Origin: Nocardioides halotolerans DSM 19273
Lineage (GTDB): Bacteria; Actinomycetota; Actinomycetes; Propionibacteriales; Nocardioidaceae
Reading direction: 5' to 3'
Assembly: GCF_000422805.1 (NCBI RefSeq)
Contig: NZ_AUGT01000031.1
Span: 1-49,778 of the forward strand
DNA length: 49,778 nt
The notes below the pieces were generated by a model, which was not told where the DNA came from, did not search any database, and worked only from the letters and a program-made list of their open reading frames with translations. Made by a program: the position numbers and the translations under genes. The first letter of the stretch is position 1. Each line of letters begins with the position of its first letter. This document shows, piece after piece, positions 41,508 through 49,778 of this stretch.

Positions 41508-42124
41508 GCGACGGCGACTGGGCCGCCTACCGCCAGGAGGTCTTCGGCGAGCCCTACCTGGTCTGGCACGACGGGCCCGACTTCGACGAGATCGCGCGAC
41601 GCTTCGCCGACGACCCGGAGGCCGTGCTCGCGCTGCTGGAGCAGGGCATCGCCGAGAACGACCCGGTCGCCGCGCAGGCCTGTCGCGAGCTGGGCGCGGC
41701 CGCCGAGCAGGTGCCGACCATCGTCGCGCTGCTCGAGCAGGCGAGGCCGGCGACGTACGGCGCCGCCCGCACCGAGGTGGCCGCCTCGCTGCACGCCCTC
41801 GGCGCCTCTGCCGAGGAGATGGGCGCCGAGGTCGCCGCCGTGCTGCGCTCGCCGGACCACTGGGGAGTGAGGCTCGACGCGGCCCGGCGGCTCGCCGACT
41901 TCGCGCCCACGCCCGCGCTGGTCGCCGCGGCCGCGGACGGCGTGCGCGCCGAGGCCTACCTGGTCCGCTACCACTCGGCGAACACGCTGCTGCGCTGGGC
42001 AGGCCGACGCGTCGACATCAGCGAGGACGACGAGCTGTTCGGGCTGATCGTCGACGACGGCGGACCGGGCCGGTGGGCCGAGGCCGCGGAGCGGCTGGCC
42101 GCCGCCGTGCCGCCACCCGTGTGA
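41504..42124 (+). CDS. Unknown helical-repeat-like protein
   Basis: A 206-residue protein I cannot assign. After WAAYRQEVFGEPYLVWHDGPD comes a series of Ala/Leu-rich helices (AVLALLEQGIAENDPVAAQACREL, TEVAASLHALG, WGVRLDAARRLADFAPTPALVAAAADGV) resembling HEAT-type repeats, so a protein-binding scaffold is possible. The GTG start overlaps the DUF402 stop by four bases. Confidence 0.75.
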   Translation: MSDGDWAAYRQEVFGEPYLVWHDGPDFDEIARRFADDPEAVLALLEQGIAENDPVAAQACRELGAAAEQVPTIVALLEQARPATYGAARTEVAASLHALGASAEEMGAEVAAVLRSPDHWGVRLDAARRLADFAPTPALVAAAADGVRAEAYLVRYHSANTLLRWAGRRVDISEDDELFGLIVDDGGPGRWAEAAERLAAAVPPPV

Positions 42125-42136
42125 CAGCCTGACCGG

Positions 42137-43267
42137 GTGCGGATCGACTTCCACCCCTCGGCCGAGCCCACGATCGGGGTGGAGTGGGAGCTGGCGCTGG
42201 TCGACCGGCAGACCCGTGACCTCCGCAACGACGCCGCGCACCTGTTCGCGCGGGCGAAGGCGAGGCTCCCCGACCCCGGGCGGCTGCACAAGGAGCTCCT
42301 GAAGAACACCGTCGAGGTCGTCACCGGCGTGTGCGCCACGGTCGACGAGGCGATGACCGACCTGCGCCGCACCCTCGAGGTCGTCGTGCCGGCCGGGGAC
42401 GAGCTCGGCATCGACCTGTTCGGCGCGGGCACCCACCCGTTCGCGTCGTGGACGGTCCAGCAGCTGACCGAGGGCCACCGCTACGCCGAGCTCATCAACC
42501 GGACCCAGTGGTGGGGCCGGCAGATGCTGATCTGGGGCGTGCACGTGCACGTCGGCATGCCGGAGCGGTCGCGGGTCATGCCGGTGCTGTCGTCGCTGCT
42601 CAACCACTACCCGCACCTCCAGGCGCTGTCGGCGTCGTCGCCGATCTGGGCCGGCCACGACACCGGCTACGCGTCCAACCGCGCGCTGATGTTCCAGCAG
42701 CTGCCGACCGCCGGGCTGCCGTTCCAGTTCGCGGAGTGGTCGGAGTTCGAGGCGTACGTCGGCGACCAGGTCACCACCGGCGTGATCGACGAGCTGACCG
42801 AGGTGCGCTGGGACGTCCGGCCCGCCCCGCACCTCGGGACGCTGGAGAACCGCATCTGCGACGGCGTCTCGACCTTCGCGGACCTCTCGGCGCTGGTCGC
42901 GCTCATGCACTGCCTCGTCGTCGACCTCGACGCCAGGGCCGCCGCCGGCGAGGAGCTGCCCGTGCTGCCGCCGTGGCACGTGCAGGAGAACAAGTGGCGC
43001 GCGGCCCGCTACGGGCTCGAGGCGATCATCATCCTCGACGCCGAGTCGCACGAGGCGCTCCTCACCGACGACCTCACGCGCCTGGTCGAGCGGCTGGCCC
43101 CGGTGGCCGAGCGGCTCGGCTGCGCCGCCGAGCTGGCGTCGGTGCTCGACATCCCGGCCCGCGGGGCGTCGTACCAGCGGCAGCGGGAGGTCGCCGCCCG
43201 GGCCGACGGCGACCTCGTCGCGGTCGTCGACGCGGTGGTGCAGGAGCTGCGGGCGGAGCTCGGGTGA
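42137..43267 (+). CDS. Carboxylate-amine ligase, YbdK type (glutamate-cysteine ligase family 2)
   Basis: A 376-residue ATP-grasp-unrelated GCS2 family ligase. PTIGVEWELALVD is the N-terminal metal-binding motif, HKELLKNTVEVVTGVC and GTHPFASW follow, and WGVHVHVGM and HLGTLENRICDG are hallmark stretches. Family members join glutamate to cysteine or related amines, but the true substrate of YbdK-type proteins is often unknown. GTG at 42137, with CAGCCT six bases upstream as a weak leaderless -10. It is coupled by GTGA to the GNAT-DUF1684 gene. Confidence 0.92.
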   Translation: MRIDFHPSAEPTIGVEWELALVDRQTRDLRNDAAHLFARAKARLPDPGRLHKELLKNTVEVVTGVCATVDEAMTDLRRTLEVVVPAGDELGIDLFGAGTHPFASWTVQQLTEGHRYAELINRTQWWGRQMLIWGVHVHVGMPERSRVMPVLSSLLNHYPHLQALSASSPIWAGHDTGYASNRALMFQQLPTAGLPFQFAEWSEFEAYVGDQVTTGVIDELTEVRWDVRPAPHLGTLENRICDGVSTFADLSALVALMHCLVVDLDARAAAGEELPVLPPWHVQENKWRAARYGLEAIIILDAESHEALLTDDLTRLVERLAPVAERLGCAAELASVLDIPARGASYQRQREVAARADGDLVAVVDAVVQELRAELG

Positions 43268-44478
43268 GCCTCGAGCTGGTGCCGCTGAGCGTGGACCACG
43301 CGCCCGCGATGGTGGCGGTGCTCGCCGACCCGTCGATCTATGAGTTCACCGGCGGCACGCAGCCGACGCTCGAGGAGCTCACGGCCCGCTACGCCCGACA
43401 GACGGCGGGGCACTCCTCCGACGGCTCGGAGCGGTGGCTCAACTGGGTGGTGCTGCTCGACTCCGACCCGGTGGGCTACGTCCAGGCCACGGTGACCGGC
43501 GACTCCGCGGAGATCGCGTGGGTCGTCTCCCCGCCCGCCCAGGGCCGCGGCGTGGCGAGCGCGGCCGCGCGCGCGATGGTCGACGAGCTCACCGCCAGCG
43601 GCGTACGCCGGCTCGTCGCGCACGTCCACCCCGACCACGCGGCGTCGGCCCGCGTCGCCGAGCGGCTCGGCCTGCGGCGCACCGACGTCGTCGAGGACGG
43701 CGAGGTGCGCTGGGTCCGCGACGACCTCGACCCCGACGGCTTCGTGGCCGAGTGGCGCGCCTGGCACGACGCGCGCGAGGAGCGGCTGCGCGACCCGCAC
43801 GGCTGGCTGTCGATCACCGCGATCCACTGGCCGACGTCGGTGCCGCAGCGCTTCGCCGACGCACCTGGAGAGTGGTCGGCCGACGGCGCCCGGGCGACCG
43901 TGTCGCTCGGGCCGGGCGAGACGCTGCAGCCTCCGGACGGCCCCGTGCTGGCCGCCGGCGTGCACGTGCTCGGGCCGCTCGACGACCTCGGGGTGCGGCT
44001 GGGCTTCGGCGACGCGGTGGTGCAGGTGGCCGAGCGCGAGGGGCGCGTGATCCTCCGCCCCCGCCACCCAGACTCCCCGAACCTGCGCGCCTACCGCGGC
44101 ACCCCCTGCTACCCCGCCGACCCCGGCTGGGTGGTGCGGGGCCGGTTCGAGCCCTACACCCGGCCGGACGGCGACGCCGTCGGCGAGGTGGTCTTCGAGC
44201 GCGACGGCGCCGAGCACCGGCTCGTCGCGTGGGGCGAGGATGACGGGAGCCTGTGGATCCTGTTCCGCGACGCGACCTCGGGCGTGACGACGTACGCCGC
44301 CCTGCGCCAGCTGGTCGTCGAGCCGCCGGCGCAGGACGGCAGCGTGCGGATCGACTTCAACCGCGCGTTCAACATGCCGTGCGCCTACACCGACTTCGCG
44401 ACGTGCCCGCTGCCCCCACCGGCGAACACGCTGGGCTTCGCGGTGGAGGCAGGCGAGCAGGTCCCGGACACCGCCTGA
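43264..44478 (+). CDS. GNAT acetyltransferase fused to DUF1684
   Basis: A 404-residue two-domain protein. Residues 1-150 are a GNAT fold with acetyl-CoA motif PAQGRGVASAAARAMVDEL. From about residue 160, EWRAWHDAREERLRDPHGWLSITAIHW begins a complete DUF1684 domain ending with the family's DFNRAFNMPCAYTDFATCPLPPPANTLGFAVEAGE. No stop or internal start with a ribosome site lies between, so it is a true fusion. DUF1684 has no settled function. The GTG overlaps the ligase stop by four bases. Confidence 0.88.
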   Translation: MSLELVPLSVDHAPAMVAVLADPSIYEFTGGTQPTLEELTARYARQTAGHSSDGSERWLNWVVLLDSDPVGYVQATVTGDSAEIAWVVSPPAQGRGVASAAARAMVDELTASGVRRLVAHVHPDHAASARVAERLGLRRTDVVEDGEVRWVRDDLDPDGFVAEWRAWHDAREERLRDPHGWLSITAIHWPTSVPQRFADAPGEWSADGARATVSLGPGETLQPPDGPVLAAGVHVLGPLDDLGVRLGFGDAVVQVAEREGRVILRPRHPDSPNLRAYRGTPCYPADPGWVVRGRFEPYTRPDGDAVGEVVFERDGAEHRLVAWGEDDGSLWILFRDATSGVTTYAALRQLVVEPPAQDGSVRIDFNRAFNMPCAYTDFATCPLPPPANTLGFAVEAGEQVPDTA

Positions 44479-44510
44479 GCGGGCCGAGCACGAGGCGGGC
44501 GAAGCCGACC

Positions 44511-44532
44511 CGGTCAGTAGCCGGTCAGTAGC
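44511..44532. repeat. 11-bp tandem duplication at dinB stop
   Basis: CGGTCAGTAGC occurs twice in tandem. The right copy includes the dinB stop codon, so the left is probably a slippage duplicate in the short convergent gap. Confidence 0.7.
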
Positions 44533-45808
44533 CGCCCTCGGGCGGCACCATCTCGAGGCGGACGCCGAGCAACCGCACCGGCCGGTCCTTCTCCACGCGG
44601 TCGAGCAGGCTCACCGCCTGCTCCGCGAGGTGCTCGGGGTCGTTGCTCGACTCCTTGAGCGTCAGGCTGCGACTGATCGTGAAGAACGGCTTGTAGCGCA
44701 GCTTCAGCCCGACCCGCGCTGCCGGCCGGCCCTCGCGGTCGATGTCCTCGACGACCTGGCGGGTGAGCGCGCGCACCTCCTCGGCGATCCGGTCCCAGTC
44801 CTCCAGGTCCTCCTGGAACGTGGTCTCCCGCCCGTGCGCCCGAGGCACCCACGGCTCACCGGTCACCACGCTGTCGCTCACCCCGCGACCGATGCGGTGG
44901 TACCACGGCCCCATCGTCGGCCCCAGCTCCGCCGCCAGCACCCGCGCGTCCGACTGCGCGAGCTGGGTCACGGTGTCGATCCCGAGCGCGGCGAGCTTCT
45001 TGGCGGTCTTGCCGCCGATCCCCCACAGCGCCGTCGTCGGCCGGTCCCCCATCACCTCGAACCAGTTCTCCGCCGTCAGCACGAAGCTCCCCCGCGGCTT
45101 CCCGAACTCCGTCGCGATCTTGGCCCGCAGCTTGTTGTCGCCGATCCCCACCGAGCAGTGCAGCCGCGTCTCCTCCAGCACCCGGGCCCGGATCTCCCCC
45201 GCGAACGCGAGGGGGTCGAGGGTTGGCCCACCCGTGGGCCCCTTCCCCAAGGAGACGTCCGCCTCCTGCTGCACGGGTGGGAGGCTCCCCTGCCCCGCCT
45301 CCTCCACCGGTGGTGCTGCGTCGGCCTCGAGCTGGTCGGCGGCGCCGGCCCACGGCCGGCCGCGGCCGAGCTGGCCGGTGCCCTTCGTCGCCGGGTCGCC
45401 GGGCTGCGGGCCGGCGGCGACGAACGCCTCGTCCCAGCCCAGCACGTCGACGACAACCGGACGCCCACCCCACTCGAGCGACCGGATCGTGCCCATCACC
45501 GCGGCCGACGCCTCGTCGTAGGCCTCGCGGTCGACCGGCAGGAACACCGCGTCCGGGCACTTGCGCGCCGCGATCCGCAGGGCCATGCCGGAGCCGACCC
45601 CGAACTCCCGCGCTTCGTACGACGCCGTCGACACCACGCCGCGCTTCGTCGGGTCGCCGTCGCCGCCGACGATCACCGGTCGGCCCGCGAGCTCGGGCCG
45701 GCGCAACACCTCGACCGCCGCGATGAACTGGTCGAGGTCGACGTGCAGGACCCAGTGGTCGATCGGGTGCTCCATCGCAGTCGGACCCGCGGTGCCGTCC
45801 TCAGTCAT
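44525..45808 (-). CDS. dinB: Y-family DNA polymerase (Pol IV type) with inserted segment
   Basis: A 427-residue translesion polymerase. Catalytic acids are D24 and D26 in HVDLDQF and D126-E127 in GWDEAFV. YEAREFGVGSGM and HCSVGIGDNKLRAKIATEFGKP follow. Between residues 133 and 197 lies a Gly/Pro/Gln-rich segment of about 65 residues that interrupts the palm right after the catalytic pair and has no counterpart in ordinary Pol IV. Catalytic residues are intact. The gene follows the FUSC gene with an 8-base overlap. Confidence 0.9.
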   Translation of the reverse strand: MTEDGTAGPTAMEHPIDHWVLHVDLDQFIAAVEVLRRPELAGRPVIVGGDGDPTKRGVVSTASYEAREFGVGSGMALRIAARKCPDAVFLPVDREAYDEASAAVMGTIRSLEWGGRPVVVDVLGWDEAFVAAGPQPGDPATKGTGQLGRGRPWAGAADQLEADAAPPVEEAGQGSLPPVQQEADVSLGKGPTGGPTLDPLAFAGEIRARVLEETRLHCSVGIGDNKLRAKIATEFGKPRGSFVLTAENWFEVMGDRPTTALWGIGGKTAKKLAALGIDTVTQLAQSDARVLAAELGPTMGPWYHRIGRGVSDSVVTGEPWVPRAHGRETTFQEDLEDWDRIAEEVRALTRQVVEDIDREGRPAARVGLKLRYKPFFTISRSLTLKESSNDPEHLAEQAVSLLDRVEKDRPVRLLGVRLEMVPPEGGY

Positions 45809-46946
45809 CGCCAGCCGGGTCCGCGCCCGGGCGCGCCTCCCACCGGGGTGGCGGCGGCAGCGCCTCGGTCGACTCGATCTGCGTCATCCCGGTGAGGAGC
45901 AGCAGGTCGACGATGACCGAGCGCAGCTGGCCCAGCACCACCTCGGCGGTCATCTCCTCGGCCCGCTCCACCAGACTCGACGCCTCGCCGACCTGCAGCA
46001 GCGCACCGCGCGCCGCCACCGCCATCCGGTCGGCCGCCAGCTCGTCGGCCACGAGGTCGGCGGCGTTCGCCAGGTCGAGGGCCAGCAGCGAGTAGGACTT
46101 CGGGACGTGCCGGTCGTGGTAGGCCGCCACCGCGGTCTGCCGGACCAGCACGCGGGTGCTCCGCAGCGCCCGGTCGAGGGGCTCGACCAGGTCGGCCATC
46201 AGCCGGACCCCGGGCCGGTGCCTGACCCGGAACGGCGACGACGACACCACCGCCATGCCCTCGTCGGCGGCGTCCTGCAGCTCGCGGATCAGGCTGTCGG
46301 TCGAGCGCGCGTCGGCCAGCAGCTCGAGGCCCCGCTCGGCCACGCCGTCGACCATCACCTCGCCCGCGGCCCGCAGCAGCTCGGCGATCTTCCGCATCAC
46401 CGTCGCCGCCTGCTCGCGCGGCCGCCGGAGCGCCGCCGCCGGCACCAGCGTGGCCGCCACCAGGGCGACGCACCCGCCGACCAGGGCGTCGCTCCACCGC
46501 ACGAGGGCGTCGGAGGGCGCCGGCACCAGCGCCGAGATGATGATCGACTGCACGGCCGCCTGGGTGACGAACATCTGGCCGCTCGTGATCAGCAGCGCCG
46601 AGGTCATCGACAGCGTGACCACCAGCGTCAGCTGCCACCATCCCGACCCGATGAGGATCGCGAGCAGGTCGGCGAGCAGCACCCCGAGCGCGACGCCGGT
46701 CGTCACCTCGGCGACCCGGCGCAGCCGCTGCCCGTAGGACGTGCCGAGGCTCACCACCGCAGCGACGGGCGCGAAGAACGGTCGCGGGTGACCCAGGAGG
46801 TCGGCCGCGATCAGCCACGCCACCCCGGCGGCGGCCGCGCACTGAGCGATCTGCCAGCGCTTGGCGGCGACCCGGGCGAGACGGGCCCGGACCGAGACGC
46901 GGCCGCGGTCCCACAGCCGGTCGACCAGCTCCGCCTCGGCCTCCAT
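45801..46946 (-). CDS. FUSC family membrane protein
   Basis: A 381-residue membrane protein with about six hydrophobic segments in residues 30-175 (AAAAGVAWLIAADLLG, LRRVAEVTTGVALGVLLADLLAILIG, QLTLVVTLSMTSALLI, WSDALVGGCVALVAATLVPAAAL). A cytosolic helical half follows. This is the half-size FUSC/aromatic-acid exporter layout, whose members export aromatic acids or act in envelope stress. ATG start at 46946. Its end overlaps dinB by eight bases. Confidence 0.85.
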   Translation of the reverse strand: MEAEAELVDRLWDRGRVSVRARLARVAAKRWQIAQCAAAAGVAWLIAADLLGHPRPFFAPVAAVVSLGTSYGQRLRRVAEVTTGVALGVLLADLLAILIGSGWWQLTLVVTLSMTSALLITSGQMFVTQAAVQSIIISALVPAPSDALVRWSDALVGGCVALVAATLVPAAALRRPREQAATVMRKIAELLRAAGEVMVDGVAERGLELLADARSTDSLIRELQDAADEGMAVVSSSPFRVRHRPGVRLMADLVEPLDRALRSTRVLVRQTAVAAYHDRHVPKSYSLLALDLANAADLVADELAADRMAVAARGALLQVGEASSLVERAEEMTAEVVLGQLRSVIVDLLLLTGMTQIESTEALPPPPRWEARPGADPAGDD

Positions 46947-47001
46947 GTCCGTCGATGCTGCCAGACGGGGCAGGCCCCCGCGCCGGGCACGCGGCGGCCG
47001 A

Positions 47002-47205
47002 TCACGGCCGGCCCGCCGCGCCGGGCGCGACCGTCGAGGTCGGCGGTGGCGAGACGGCCGACCAGGCGACGATCGCGGTCGTCACCGTCGCGACCACCAG
47101 GCCGAGGGTGCGCAGGGCGCCCGGCGAGGCGCCGGGCGGGACGTTGGGCGCGGCGCCGGGCGAGGCGTTGGGCGAGGCGTTGGGACGTGGGTGCAGCGGG
47201 TGCAT
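47002..47205 (-). CDS. Small single-pass membrane protein
   Basis: A 67-residue reading frame: a Pro/Ala/Asn-rich N-terminus with PNASP/PGASP repeats, then one hydrophobic helix (TLGLVVATVTTAIVAW) and a short Pro-rich end. It is supported by a good GGAGGA site four to six bases before the ATG at 47205 and by the helix; no homologues come to mind. The function is unknown. Confidence 0.5.
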   Translation of the reverse strand: MHPLHPRPNASPNASPGAAPNVPPGASPGALRTLGLVVATVTTAIVAWSAVSPPPTSTVAPGAAGRP

Positions 47206-47410
47206 GAGTCCTCCGCAGGACGTGGGGCTGGGAACGGGTCGACGCTAGGACGGCGGAGCGACGCACGCCCGCGCGCAGCTGCCGGGCTGTGGACAGCGTC
47301 CGCACCGGGGCCACCTGTGGAGAGCTCGTGGCGGCCGGCCCCGCCCCGGGGTTGTGGCACCCGGCAGCGCGGGGAAGGATCACAGCCAGCCCTCAGACCC
47401 AAGGAGTCCG
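47206..47410. other. Intergenic region before WS/DGAT
   Basis: About 205 bases without a gene. It must hold divergent promoters for the small membrane protein and the acyltransferase. I see no clear -10 or palindrome. Confidence 0.4.
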
Positions 47411-48811
47411 GTGCCCACTCCGATCGACCCGACGTCCACCGCGTTCCTCCTCGCGGAGAACCGCAACATGCCCATGCACGTCGGCGGGCTGCAGCTGTTC
47501 GAGAAGCCGGAGGGCGCCGGCCGCAACTACACCCGCGAGATGTTCGAGGCGATGCGGGACGTCGAGGAGATCCGGCCGCTCTACCTCAAGCACCCCCACC
47601 GCTCCATCCGCACCGGCGGCCAGCTGGTGTGGAAGGAGGACGACCAGTTCGACATCGAGCACCACCTCCGCCACAGCGCCCTGCCCAAGCCGGGTCGGGT
47701 CCGCGAGCTCCTCGACCTGTGCGGACGCCTGCACTCGACCCGGCTCGCGTGGGAGCGACCGCTCTGGGAGACCCACGTCATCGAAGGCCTCCGTGACGGC
47801 CGCGTCGCGATGTACTCCAAGCTCCACCACGCGCTCGTCGACGGCGTCTCGGCGATGCGGCTCCTCCAGAGCGTGCTCAGCACCGACCCCGACGAGCGCG
47901 GCATGCCCGCGCCCTGGGGCGCCGGGGCCGGCTCGACGCGACCCAGGAAGGAGCGGCAGGACTTCAGCCTCTCCGAGGTGCCGATGACGGCCCTGCGCGG
48001 CGCGCTCGGCATCACCGCGGAGGCCGCCGGCATGCCGAGCGCGCTCGTCAAGACGCTCACCAAGAGCGTGCGCAACGAGACCTCGGCGCTGTCCCTCTAC
48101 GCGCCCCGCACGCTCTTCAACCAGAAGATCACCGGTTCCCGCCGGTTCGCCGCCCAGGACTGGCCCGTCGAGCGGCTCCGCGCGATCGGCAAGGCCACCG
48201 GCACCACGCTGAACGACGTGGTGCTGGCGATGTGCAGCGGCGCCGTGCGCGCCTACCTGCTCGAGCTCGACGCGCTCCCCGAGGCGCCGCTGGTCGCGAT
48301 GGTCCCCGTCGGCCTCAACGCCAAGCAGTCGCACGTCGCCTCCGCCGAGGGCGGCAACGCCGTCGGCGCGGTGATGTGCCAGCTGGCGACCGATCGCAGC
48401 GACCCCGCCGCCCGCCTCAAGTCGATCCACGCCTCGATGAAGGACGGCAAGCAGGCCCTCGAGGGGATGACACCGGTCCAGATCCTCGCGATGAGCGCGC
48501 TCGGCCAGGCGCCAGCCATCCTCACGCCGATGCTGCGCATGCAGGGGATCGTCCGGCCGCCGTACAACCTGATCATCAGCAACGTCCCCGGCCCCCGCAC
48601 CACCCACTACTGGAACGGCGCCCGGATGGTCGGCACCTACCCGCTCTCGATCCCCATCAACGGGATGGCGCTCAACATCACCTGCACGTCCTACGACGGC
48701 AACATGGCCTTCGGGCTCACCGGCTGCCGTCGCACGGTGCCGCACCTCCAGCGGCTGCTCACGTTCCTCGACGACGAGGTGAAGGCGCTGGAGAAGGCCG
48801 CGGGCGTCTGA
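47411..48811 (+). CDS. Wax ester synthase/diacylglycerol acyltransferase (WS/DGAT)
   Basis: A 466-residue acyltransferase. HHALVDG (139-145) is the catalytic HHxxxDG motif. PLWETHVIEGL, TLNDVVLAMCSGAVRAYL and NLIISNVPGPR are the standard conserved blocks. It joins acyl-CoA to diacylglycerol or a fatty alcohol, making storage lipid in actinobacteria. GTG at 47411 with AAGGAG five bases upstream. It may share a lipid theme with the desaturase pair, though far away. Confidence 0.94.
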   Translation: MPTPIDPTSTAFLLAENRNMPMHVGGLQLFEKPEGAGRNYTREMFEAMRDVEEIRPLYLKHPHRSIRTGGQLVWKEDDQFDIEHHLRHSALPKPGRVRELLDLCGRLHSTRLAWERPLWETHVIEGLRDGRVAMYSKLHHALVDGVSAMRLLQSVLSTDPDERGMPAPWGAGAGSTRPRKERQDFSLSEVPMTALRGALGITAEAAGMPSALVKTLTKSVRNETSALSLYAPRTLFNQKITGSRRFAAQDWPVERLRAIGKATGTTLNDVVLAMCSGAVRAYLLELDALPEAPLVAMVPVGLNAKQSHVASAEGGNAVGAVMCQLATDRSDPAARLKSIHASMKDGKQALEGMTPVQILAMSALGQAPAILTPMLRMQGIVRPPYNLIISNVPGPRTTHYWNGARMVGTYPLSIPINGMALNITCTSYDGNMAFGLTGCRRTVPHLQRLLTFLDDEVKALEKAAGV

Positions 48812-48819
48812 CGCCTCGG

Positions 48820-49657
48820 TCAGTCGATGTAGAGGCGCGTCATGATCGCGTCGAACGCCCGGTCGGGCAGCACCCGTCGCGTCGTCATCACGGTGCTCGC
48901 GCCCTTCCCGGTCGAGTAGCGCGACTTCGGCCGCCGCGCGGTCGCCGCCTTGACGATCGCCTTCGCCACGACGTCGGGGCCGCTCGAGAGCCGCGGGTTG
49001 TCGACGCCCGCCATGGCCTTCGCGGCCTTGACCGCGCTGGCGGCGTAGACGCCGTCCTTGCTGCGCTCGACCAGCGAGGTCCGGGCGATCTCGTTCCACT
49101 CGGTGACGATGCCGGCCGGGTGGACCAGCACCACGTCGATCCCGAACGGGCGCAGCTCGACCCGCAGGCTGTCGCTGAACCCGTCGACCGCGAACTTGGT
49201 CGCGTGGTACCACGCCCCGAACGGCTCGTAGATCACCGCTCCGATCGAGGAGATGTTGATGATCCGGCCCGACCCCTGCTCCCGCATGTGCGGCGTCACG
49301 AGCTGGACCGGCCGGCGGCAGGCCGAACAGGTTGACCTCGAACTGCCGCCGCGCCTCCTCGATCGGCACGTCCTCGACCGCGCCGTACGAGCCGTAGCCC
49401 GCGTTGTTGACCAGCACGTCGATCCGGCCCTGCTCGGCCAGGATCCTCCCGATGCCGGCGACCATCGAGTCCTCGTCGGTGACGTCCATGGCGAAGGTGT
49501 GCACGCCCGCGGCCTCGAGCCCGGCCATCCGGTCGACGCGCCGCGCGACGGCGTACGTCGTGAAGCCGGCCTCGCGGAGCCGCAGCGCAGTCTGCTCGCC
49601 GATGCCGCTCGACCCGCCGGTGACCAGCGCGACCCTGCCGTCGCCCTTCCCGCTCAT
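48820..49657 (-). pseudogene. Short-chain dehydrogenase split by a frameshift
   Basis: The first part (49657 to about 49319) has TGGSSGIGEQTALRL, NNAGYGSYG and ends EVNLFGL. The second, in another frame (from about 49316 to 48820), continues PVQLVTPHMREQGSGRIINISSIGAVIYEPFGAWYHATK with the catalytic Ser and YxxxK. Together they make one normal SDR of about 278 residues. One extra base lies within 49308-49318, a run of GC dinucleotides. It may be a real mutation or a sequencing error. Confidence 0.8.
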
Positions 49658-49778
49658 GCGCGCATCCTCGCGGCTGCGGCTGCCGCACCGCTACAGGCCG
49701 GTGGACCAGTGCCGGCGCGACGACAAATGCGTCACCATCCGTCGAGATCACCGCAACCCGCGCACGGACTCACCCCAG
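49658..49778. other. Right edge, no gene seen
   Basis: The stretch upstream of the SDR probably holds its promoter. Nothing else can be supported. Confidence 0.4.

Noticed and set aside
46955..47248. Plus-strand small gene opposite the small membrane protein
   Set aside because: It has no ribosome-binding site and its Gly/Glu-rich sequence mirrors the minus-strand Pro/Ser repeats.

Overview
High-GC actinobacterial chromosome, most like the Propionibacteriales (Nocardioides-type). The signs are GTG/ATG starts with many leaderless promoters, an HrpA helicase, coproheme-dependent heme synthesis (ChdC/HemQ), a DesA3-like desaturase, WS/DGAT and steroid/Baeyer-Villiger oxidation genes. The genus is an inference. 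I see no rRNA, tRNA, CRISPR array, phage or intact insertion sequence.

Region 1 (1-5.8 kb) looks accessory. Two efflux modules are arranged almost as mirror images: DUF1330 gene | MarR + MFS exporter, then an alpha/beta hydrolase, then HxlR + MFS exporter | second DUF1330 paralogue. A 166-bp MITE-like element with perfect terminal inverted repeats sits between the first exporter and the hydrolase. Two identical GTCTG-N5-CAGAC sites lie in the second divergent promoter.

Region 2 (5.8-13 kb) holds a stand-alone LigD-type primase-polymerase overlapping a methyltransferase gene, an Eis-like acetyltransferase, a coiled-coil methyltransferase, a small Cys-rich protein, and a two-component acyl desaturase (ferredoxin reductase + desaturase).

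Region 3 (13-26.2 kb) keeps the order of Mycobacterium tuberculosis Rv2674-Rv2681 (msrB, hemQ, hemY, hemE, DUF3000, RNase D) but is broken by inserted gene sets. These are a tandem pair of lipoproteins; a ferredoxin reductase + GTP cyclohydrolase I pair facing a SufR-like cysteine-containing regulator, with two matching operator-like sites; an FMN reductase + flavin reductase pair; and DUF4349 and NYN-LOTUS proteins.

Region 4 (26.2-36.5 kb) holds an orphan solute-binding lipoprotein, an orphan PemK/MazF-like protein, a compact structured element (possible small RNA) at 28180-28268, hrpA with a downstream unknown gene, a KstD-like flavoprotein under a perfect KstR motif, and an ECF sigma factor with a Pro/Thr-rich membrane partner.

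Region 5 (36.5-49.8 kb) holds ornithine aminotransferase, a TetR-divergent BVMO-SDR operon, a compact operon (DUF402, unknown, YbdK-type ligase, GNAT-DUF1684 fusion), a Y-family polymerase with a long insertion plus a FUSC protein, a small membrane protein, WS/DGAT, and an SDR gene broken by a frameshift.

The best candidates for something undescribed are the SufR-like/FolE/ferredoxin-reductase module and the structured element at 28180-28268.
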